NCBI GenBank assembly: GCA_905221605.1
Contig: CAJNDS010000266.1
Location: 1 to 64,000 of the forward strand
From: Symbiodinium natans
Lineage: Eukaryota > Sar > Dinophyceae > Suessiales > Symbiodiniaceae
Direction of reading: 5' to 3'
Length of the DNA stretch: 64,000 bases
A model generated the notes under the pieces. The model saw nothing but the letters and a program-made list of their open reading frames with translations, searched no databases and was not told where the DNA came from. This document shows, piece after piece, positions 57,701 through 64,000 of this stretch. A program made the position numbers and the translations under genes. Each line of letters starts with the position of its first letter. Position 1 is the first letter of the stretch.

Positions 57701-60700
57701 TGTCTGATATTGTAAACCCATGGACACGTCGATCTGCTGCAGTGCCCCGGGCCAGATTCGCACCTCCCAAGCGCGAAGCTCCTAGCAATCCCAATAATCC
57801 TAAGCTTGTGGGGATGGCCGCTAAGGGCTCCTTGTCTGCTAGACCAAAAAAAAGGAAAAGGGGAATGACCACCAGCCCACTCCCCCCCCCCTCTTTGCCC
57901 AATCTCTGGGCTAAAGGAGCTCAAGGATGCCAAGGCAGAAGCAGATGCCGAGCTTGAAGCCCGGGTTAGGGAGAGGAGGGTTGTGTGGGGTTCTGTCTAG
58001 GGTTGTGGGATTGTGGGGTTGGGCTGTTTAGGGTTGAGGGTTTTCGGCGTCGCCGGTTCTACTGCAGGGGCTGCGTACAAGCTGCGTGATTGCGTGGTGA
58101 TGCGGCAGGCCCTTGAGTGAATCTTTTCCTTCTTCAACATGTGCATGATGGCCAAACAATGGATACGAAAGCTCTCGATTCCCAGACAAAACATACAGAA
58201 GACATTGCCGCTAGACTTGATTAAAGTGGGCGGGTCCTTTCCCTCAGGTCAGCGTTTTTCTTGTTACACCATCACCACCAGCAACAACAACGGTAACAAG
58301 ACCAATGCTCAGAAAAAGAAAAAAGGAACAATAACAGCAGCGGCCAGGAGCAGCAACATCATCACGTCAACAACATGAAGCATAACGGCAACAACAATGA
58401 AGAAGGAACAACACGACAACAGCAGCAGGAGTTCGATGCTATAGTCAGGGGCGCTACTCCATCAAGAGGACCCAGTAGCCCACATTAAATAGCACTGATA
58501 ATTTGTAAACAAGCAGAGCTCTCACCTACTGCCCGCAGAGAGGCTAATATGAGTAATATGGTCTCGGCCTTAGTAATCCGATGGAACCGGTACGGTTCCT
58601 TCTAAAGATAGCGGCGCTGTCACTTTTCTTGAAACCATAAAGCAAAACCCTCTTTGGCAAAGCCTGAACCTCACACCCCCCCCCCCCCCCCGCCCGAAAC
58701 TGCACCTTCAAAGCTTCTGAAAGGCGACTTTGCCCATTTCTGCCAGGGGCACCTGTAGAAACAGTGCAGGCGTTGATGCAGCTAAGGATGGTAGAGAACT
58801 TGAGAACCCGTACTTGCTTGAATGCGATCCAAAAGTGGCACCCCACTGTCTTCTACCCAGGTGCTTGCTAGTTTCCATCCTGCTGCGTGGTGTCCTGGAT
58901 CGTTCTTCCTTAGTCAAGGCAGGGCTAAAATTGAATTTCTGCTTTGCAAGTGCAAAATAGCATGTTGCAGGGTGGCCGAGACTTCGGGAAGCTTCCTGAG
59001 CCACATCGTAGAATTGCAGCAGTTTTGGTTGCCTGTGTACTGGCTTGGCCCATGGTACTGCCAGCAGCTGCTTGCAGTATCCGCACTAAACGTGGCCTTT
59101 TCTGAGAACTGCTAACGTGCTGACTAGTGCTGAATGCTGCAGGCTCTCGCAGCAGCCAAGAAGGCTCGCGAGCTCTACAAGAAGGCTGGTTTCAGGCCAG
59201 CATGATGTCTGTTGGAGGCTTCATTAACCTGGGGTTGACAGTCGAAGAGTCTGCGAGTACTACTTTCAAGTTACAACTATTTCAGGATCCTCTAGTAGAG
59301 AGTCGGCTACCTCACATCCTACTGCGCGCACCGTGACTTGATACAAAAGACACGTAAGTAGCCTGTAGCAAGCTCTAGTTAACAGGGTCGAGCCCAGAAG
59401 CCTCTCTGTCGGGAGGAGAGGAGAAGCCAGGGCCTTGACCCACCGGGCATGGGGCTCAGCCTTTTTGGGAACCTGGGTTCCTTAAACAATGGTGTCTTTA
59501 GTCAAGGGCGCACAACAGGGACCTATCTTCGGGACCCTCACGAAGGATACTCGTCTAGAGAACTGACCGTGAGGCCCCCGAGGGCATCAGCCTTATCAGC
59601 TCTTTGGCAGTTACAGGCAGTTTTTCTCGTGGATTTGGAACCAGCTTGTAAGAAGTGAGCTTACGTTCCCTAAGCCTGTCTGTGTGCGTGTACATATATA
59701 TATATATACACATACATACACGTACGCATATGCAAGAGGACACACATATCGACGTTGAGTGCCAAAATTGGCCTATTCGACCCACTGCGCGTGTGCCATG
59801 GAGATTAAGAGTTGAGTTGCGTAGCTTTGGGACCTCGTTGACGTGCCTCAGCGGCTCTTTGGAAACTTTGGGACATAGTCAAATCCCGAACTTTCTCTCC
59901 CCCCCGCCCTTCCCCATCGACCCTCCCAGCCTTAGCAAAACACCCGACCTCGGCCCCCCAGAATTGAAAGACAAATCCCCCTACAGACTTCAAAAAGAAA
60001 GCACAAAAAACAAAGACTTTATCCGCAAGCTCCCCACAGCTGGTGAGGCATCGGTGCTGGGCATGGACACTGCCATCTCAAGCCGCCATCTCAGCTTTCA
60101 AGGGCTGATGGGCCCCTTTGGAAGTGGAAATAACTGTGGACGTGGACACAGGTGTGTGTGTGTGTGCGCGCGCGTGCGCATGCGCGCGCTTCTATTTCCG
60201 GGTTGACCTGGGGCCCCATGACCAAAGCCGGGCCAATCTTGCATCTAGCAGCACCCCAAATTGCCGTATCACGCACTCACACGCGCGCCCCACAACCCGC
60301 ATGCTGGCTTGGAGCCCCATGTTGCTGAAGCGTGTCTGGAAGGTGCAGAGGAGATGCTTCAGGTGGCCACGGAAGCCTATGACATCTTTGAGGACCCTCC
60401 CCCATGAGCATAGAGATGCTCTGTACGGAACATACTGAGCTTGATGACGATGGGACCATGGGTATGGCTTCACGTGGGTGCGCGTGACGTGCAATCGGCC
60501 ACCATGGCATGCGGCTTCTCGGGGTGTCTCAATACGTAGTACGTGCCAACATGGGTCCAGCGACCATGGGTGAAAACATTGGTGCCGCGGTGTTTTCGTA
60601 ATTTGTGTTTGGCAATGCTCTGCCCCAGGAGGAGGAGGACCTGCTTGGCCGGTCTGCCGCGCTGCAGCTGGTTGGAGAGGTGCCTCGCAGCTGCGTTTCT

Positions 60701-63208
60701 GACGTGGTCCTGGAATGAATCCAATCATGGATCATTCAAGAAGGTTTCTGATCACAGGCAACGAAGCGACGAAGCGATGAGACTCCTCCAGTTACAACAG
60801 CCACTCTGGCTCAGGTAGCGTTAGCTTCACTTGGACAAATGATCTCGCCCACAGTCTAGACGCCTATAGGCCTATAGCCTAGCCTGAGCGATGGCCGTCA
60901 AGCAACGTCGGCCACGTTGGGTGTGGATTTTACTTGCAGGCCTTGGTCTGGTTTCTTTTGACGTCTTTCTCGCGTCGGCCACCTGTGGGTTTGCGCTTGT
61001 CCGCCAAGAGGTTCAGGACCCACCAGGTTTTGATGGAGTCCGACCAACGAACTTCTTGATGATCGGGAATCCGGGCACAGGCAAGAGCACTGTGTTGAAT
61101 GGTCTCATTCAGAAGCCCTACTTCAAGTCAGGGATGTCGTTTGGAGGCGGCATGACGTACGAGTTTGACAGGGCGGAGATTGGAAAGCACACGTTCCTGG
61201 ACACTCCAGGCCTATCGGACCCGACAAGGCGAAAGCAGGCTGCTGAAGCCATCACTGAGGCGCTGAAGCAGAATGGATACTACAAGATATTTTTTGTCAT
61301 CACCTTGCAGAACGGGCGCGTGCGCTCTGAAGATGTGACAACCATGAAGCTTGTTTTGGATGCATCACCAAGCAACAAGTATGGGGTGATCATTAACCAA
61401 CTGAATTCACGAGAGTATGAGGCTCTTCACGATCCGGAGGGTGAGGCTAGGAAGAGTGTCCTAACAGCTCTCCTAGGTACGATGCCGGTAGACAAGTTGT
61501 CACCATACATCCACCTCGTTCAACATGATGACGATTTGGCGGGTGTGGACAACATGGCAAAGCCACTGCCTGACGACCTGAGGGACTTCATTCTGAAGAC
61601 GTGCCCAGGCATCGACATTGCAGAGGTTGAAGTGGCGGACATTAAGGCCAGCGAGTATGAGGCTCTAACGTCGCAAATGGAAGAGATGCTTGCGGACAGC
61701 GAGAAACTGAAAGATGCTCTCAGGTCTCGCGAGGCCGAGCTCAAAGATTTGACCGAGGAGCTCAAAGCTGCCAACGGCAATGACCCCGACCAGGGCTTCG
61801 CGTTTCTGTCGATGGCCGCGCTCTTGACGCTCTTGCTGCTGTGAGAGCGGCAAAAAACATCGAGAGGGCGTACTAGGTCGTCCTTAACGATCGAGATGTA
61901 CATCGTTCAGGTATTGATCTTCATTCCAGGTTGTGGAAATGGTCTTCCTTGTGACACATCCGCATCTGTTAATTAGCCAGACACATCTTTGAACCATCAC
62001 AGTTCTGTCGAATTGAAGGGTTGATTGCACCGGTGACCAGGGGGTGAGTCAAGAGCTTCGTCCTGCACTTGCCAGGCGCAGCTAGTGAAGGAAGGCTTCG
62101 ACGAGGCCTCGCAGGCTGCGCAAGATCGCCGAGCCCTTTGGAAGGCCCCTCTCCAAGGTTGACAGTCGAGTTTGCCCGCTGCCACCAGGAATGCCCATGC
62201 TTTAGGGTTTTCTATGATATCCTTACGCAGCATCCCCACTTCTCTGGGCTTTCAAAAACCACATGAAACGTAAGTTTCAACTCCGTTTAAAACCCCAAAC
62301 CTGACAGGGCTTGGGCTGCCGAAAGGCACGGCAGCGCTTCTGCTTGTGGCGGATTGAGGGTTTTGTCCTTTGGGGTCGGGGTAATATCTGTTTCTCTTAT
62401 TGGGTTGAGGGTTTCGGGTTTCGGTTTCGCGCTTTAGGGCTTTAGGTGTGTAGGTCTGAAGGAGTACAAGCTGCATTCGAAGAAAGGTGTCATTGCACAA
62501 TTTGGCATAGTCGTCCCGGCACGGGGAAGACATGGGAAGACGATTCAGTACATATCATACAGGCTTTGCAGTCCCGACGCTGAAACGCAAATCCAGACAG
62601 CCCCGAAAAGCATCGGCCTTACGAGTCCAAGGACCCCGAACGGCTCTCGCCCCCCCCCCCCCCCGCCCGGAACCCACAGGAGGAGGGTGATGCAGTCCTC
62701 CAGCTGGCCCGGCTCTTGGCTCTCCCACGTGCAGAGTCGCAACAAGAATCATCATGCATGGTCCCGGTCCTTGGGAGCTGCCGTGGGAAGCCTGCAGCAT
62801 GGCAGCGGTGAGACCTTGCACACCGCACGCCTGAGACGAGGCAAAGATCTTGCTAGCCAGCTCTGCGCCGAACTCAGGGACTTGAGCGTTTTCTGCAGAA
62901 GCTGCGGGCCGTTCCACCATATACCACCCTAAACTTACACCCCAGATGCGAAGTGAAAGATATTTCGAGCAATTCTTGACACATGCCGGAAGCGAGACGG
63001 ACCCAGGAATATGATGCTGCGGAAAGGTATGGCATGGAGGCAGGCCGAGAAGCGCATGATTTCCGTAGAGCTCTCATGATTGAGAGAGGTTTGGACTGCA
63101 AGTGTTCCCAAAACCTAAGGCCTCAAAACCCGCCAGAAGCCCATAGCCAACTTCCTCCAGGCACAGAAGATCTTCCAGGAAGTGGGTGACAAAGCTGCTG
63201 AGCCTCTC
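51734..63208 (+). CDS. TPR-like repeat protein(s), many exons
   Basis: Helix-pair exons with TPR spacing and Ala/Leu pattern. 51734-51835 (AHLLAQMQKAKALEF). 51895-51976 (MTPEPIVAEAEKDC). 52127-52193 (LVKELEKAKSSGSAA). 52419-52540 (PSYVQAILQLTYSEVLGFG). 52648-52770 (KALDSANQVAALLHGRDHR). 52823-52895 (AVDLFRDAGDTKMSAWEALL). 54454-54521 (LLQQALDLVRASDDKRRG). 54740-54780. 55182-55350 (NAEKALQCLNEAFERW). 55624-55678 (EAYALRLELEAPPKEEALR). 56352-56451 (LKAAEECLDRLKKAVG). 57381-57487 (DALEAAEEAAAIAEDVSLVQ). 57917-57964. 59143-59195 (ALAAAKKARELYKKAGF). About 60340-60405 (MLQVATEAYDIFED). 60629-60679 (EEDLLGRSAALQLVGE). 62082-62157 (GFDEASQAAQDRRALWKAP). 62680-62736. About 62990-63100. 63161-63208 (AQKIFQEVGDKAAEPL). 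A...A..LF...GD...EA is the common TPR signature. TPRs bind peptides of partner proteins. One long gene or several adjacent ones cannot be decided here. Confidence 0.55.
53631..53780 (+). CDS. Exon with acidic turn, not TPR-like
   Basis: After GTGGTCAG the frame reads ESFDIFERPRTQGAHRRISG, then TRIRVLDDDEGDVRIFLCML and CSKYDP. The mix of basic and DDDEGD residues and the Cys pair look like genuine coding. The exon differs in style from its TPR neighbours and may be from an interleaved domain. Reverse-strand frame 53681-53890 is probably its shadow. Confidence 0.48.
54246..54453 (+). other. Open frame before a TPR exon, uncertain
   Basis: A 70-codon frame (MRRAGSVLVKESGLWVTRLR...) runs up to the acceptor of the 54454 exon. 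Its last third is intron-like (CAAAACCCAAAACTCC), so at most the first part could be coding. Confidence 0.25.
56925..56962. repeat. GGTTCCGA/GGTTTCGA short repeat
   Basis: Four 9-10 bp units of AGGTTYCG in an intron between TPR-like exons. Confidence 0.75.
58255..58425. repeat. AAC/CAG-rich imprecise trinucleotide region
   Basis: Interrupted AAC, ACA and CAG triplets (CAACAACAACGG, AACAACATG) over about 170 bp. Not a clean array. Any coding would be Asn/Thr/Gln-rich and is not supported. Confidence 0.6.
59692..59722. repeat. (TA)n and (CATA)n tract
   Basis: TATATATATATATA followed by CACATACATACACG, an alternating purine-pyrimidine run in an intron. Confidence 0.8.
60150..60191. repeat. (GT)n-(GC)n alternating run
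   Basis: GTGTGTGTGTGTGTG passes into CGCGCGCGTGCGCATGCGCG, about 40 bp of strict purine-pyrimidine alternation, favourable for Z-DNA. Confidence 0.85.
60862..60886. promoter_or_regulatory. Short palindromes immediately upstream of GTPase
   Basis: CTATAGGCCTATAG is a perfect 14 bp palindrome ending about 13 bp before the ATG, followed by CCTAGCCTGAGCG. Its position is striking because introns and exons nearby lack it, but a regulatory role is only a guess. No TTTT-type or TATA promoter element is obvious and no DinoSL relict precedes the ATG. Confidence 0.25.
60891..61844 (+). CDS. Membrane-anchored AIG1/septin-like P-loop GTPase, intronless
   Basis: A single 317-residue frame from an ATG after an in-frame break. 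Residues 11-29 form a hydrophobic segment (WVWILLAGLGLVSFDVFL), probably a signal anchor. A TRAFAC-class G domain follows: G1 GNPGTGKST (59-67), a plausible G2 Thr near residue 89 (GGGMTYEF), G3 DTPGLSD (104-110). Where the G4 base-specificity motif is expected the sequence reads IINQLN (167-172), not [NT]KxD. Residues 245-295 are a charged coiled coil (EMLADSEKLKDALRSREAEL). The end, FAFLSMAALLTLLLL, is a second hydrophobic segment ideal for a tail anchor. Such AIG1-like GTPases work at membranes, often as oligomers. It is the only long intronless gene here, set among TPR-like exons of the same strand, which suggests a retroposed copy or a genuinely intron-free family. Confidence 0.85.
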   Translation: MAVKQRRPRWVWILLAGLGLVSFDVFLASATCGFALVRQEVQDPPGFDGVRPTNFLMIGNPGTGKSTVLNGLIQKPYFKSGMSFGGGMTYEFDRAEIGKHTFLDTPGLSDPTRRKQAAEAITEALKQNGYYKIFFVITLQNGRVRSEDVTTMKLVLDASPSNKYGVIINQLNSREYEALHDPEGEARKSVLTALLGTMPVDKLSPYIHLVQHDDDLAGVDNMAKPLPDDLRDFILKTCPGIDIAEVEVADIKASEYEALTSQMEEMLADSEKLKDALRSREAELKDLTEELKAANGNDPDQGFAFLSMAALLTLLLL

Positions 63209-63859
63209 GGCTTAAACCAAGACTTGGTGGTGCAGGGCTGAGGGCTCTTGTATCCAAGAAATTCATCTGCAATTCCCGAGCCCGGGGCAGTCTATCTATC
63301 CCCCACCCCCACCCCCCACAAAAAACATGAAAAACAAGATAGAAAACACAAAAGCCGACAAGCACTAGCCTATCCTCAAGGTCCGTGGCGTGCGTGCATC
63401 TGGCGCAGGCAAGAGCTTGATTAGCTACATGAAGGTGTTGAACACTTAGGCTTTCAACCACCGGTGACAAGTAGGCAGGTGTCCCATTACCATTGACTGC
63501 ATTGGGCTTGTTTATGGCTCTTGGCGAAAGTTAGGTGGCATGGATGTTGCCCATGCTGCCCATACCTTGCCGAGCGCAGGCATGCCTAAAGAAGATGAGT
63601 GCTGAAGCTGAGGGCGAGACGAAGGAGGCCTGCAGAATTGGGGGGTGGGCTTTGAATTGTGACAGCTCGACAGAGGGCATGATGATGTGTTGTCGTGTTC
63701 TGCCACGCCTTGCCGGAGTCTGCCTTGTCACAGGCTTTGGCCTCTGCTTCCTACCGCTCCTCCGCCGAGAAGGCGGGCTTTCCTCGAGTTGAAAATGCCA
63801 CACGTCGCGGCCAAACTCGTCCACCTGAAGCAGTACATGCAGTATTTGCAGCAGTCTGC

Positions 63860-64000
63860 TTGTTAAAGACGTTCTCGAAGGAAAGGGCACTTGCGAACGG
63901 AACCTTCCAGAGACTGAATGGACGAATGCTGTTGCTTCTGCCGCGATGGTTCTTGTCGTTGGTGCCATCAGGCCATGCGTGCTGCCAACGATGCCATCAC
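63860..64000 (+). CDS. Exon candidate cut by window end
   Basis: After TTAAAG the frame reads DVLEGKGTCERNLPETEWTN and continues AVASAAMVLVVGAIRPC past the window limit. A 145-codon reverse frame overlaps it, so the strand is inferred from its neighbours. It may continue the TPR-type gene. Confidence 0.33.
   Translation, partial: MLKTFSKERALANGTFQRLNGRMLLLLPRWFLSLVPSGHACCQRCHH

Noticed and set aside
63531..63968. 145-residue minus frame at the window end
   Set aside because: Overlaps + exon candidates; no motif and low support, so treated as a shadow.

Overview
The window looks like nuclear DNA of a dinoflagellate, probably Symbiodiniaceae-like. Four things point that way. Coding sequence is broken into short exons of about 20-60 codons separated by introns. 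Many exon ends fit only GC or GA donors, with acceptors reading AG|G. Every exon I can support lies on the + strand, as in dinoflagellate unidirectional gene clusters. TTTAGGG-type repeats (the plant/alveolate telomere unit) are scattered everywhere. I found no spliced-leader relict, tRNA or rRNA. Exon assignments come from reading frame, splice sites and phase by eye. Coordinates of multi-exon genes are spans; the exons are listed in each entry.

Layout. 1-1558: the 3' part of a membrane-anchored pepsin-type aspartic protease. 1994-2123: an orphan exon. 2453-9752: a 7.3 kb inverted repeat with a 91 bp spacer. Its arms carry arrays of 40 bp perfect palindromes, arrays of a GCTCTG-GGA-CAGAGC hairpin, and degenerate TTTAGGG arrays meeting head to head. 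9.8-15 kb: exon-poor DNA with two good exons. 15.0-17.9 kb: helix-rich exons of an unidentified gene. 19.3-24.4 kb: a WD40-like gene ending just before a (GAGAAA)n tract. 24.4-30.3 kb: mostly intronic or intergenic, with a diverged 90 bp duplication near 28.4/28.7 kb. 30.4-31.2 kb: three in-phase terminal exons. 32-36 kb: isolated exons, one pair with a Cys-rich motif. 37.1-42.5 kb: a coiled-coil gene resembling the CFAP73/CCDC42 (DUF4200) axonemal family. 43.4-46.4 kb: long open frames of unknown nature. 47.7-50.2 kb: an alternating A-B-A-B set of duplicated exon motifs. 51.7-63.2 kb: many TPR-like exons, with an intronless membrane GTPase at 60,891-61,844 lying between two of them.

The most unusual object is the palindrome. 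Its inner 2.3 kb arms look identical, while the outer 1.3 kb has indels and substitutions. That gradient, with the telomere-like arrays head to head, suggests either fused subtelomere ends or a palindrome homogenised from its axis outward. The recognisable genes (aspartic protease, WD40, axonemal coiled coil, TPR, GTPase) do not form an obvious shared pathway. They are ordinary neighbours in one transcriptional direction.
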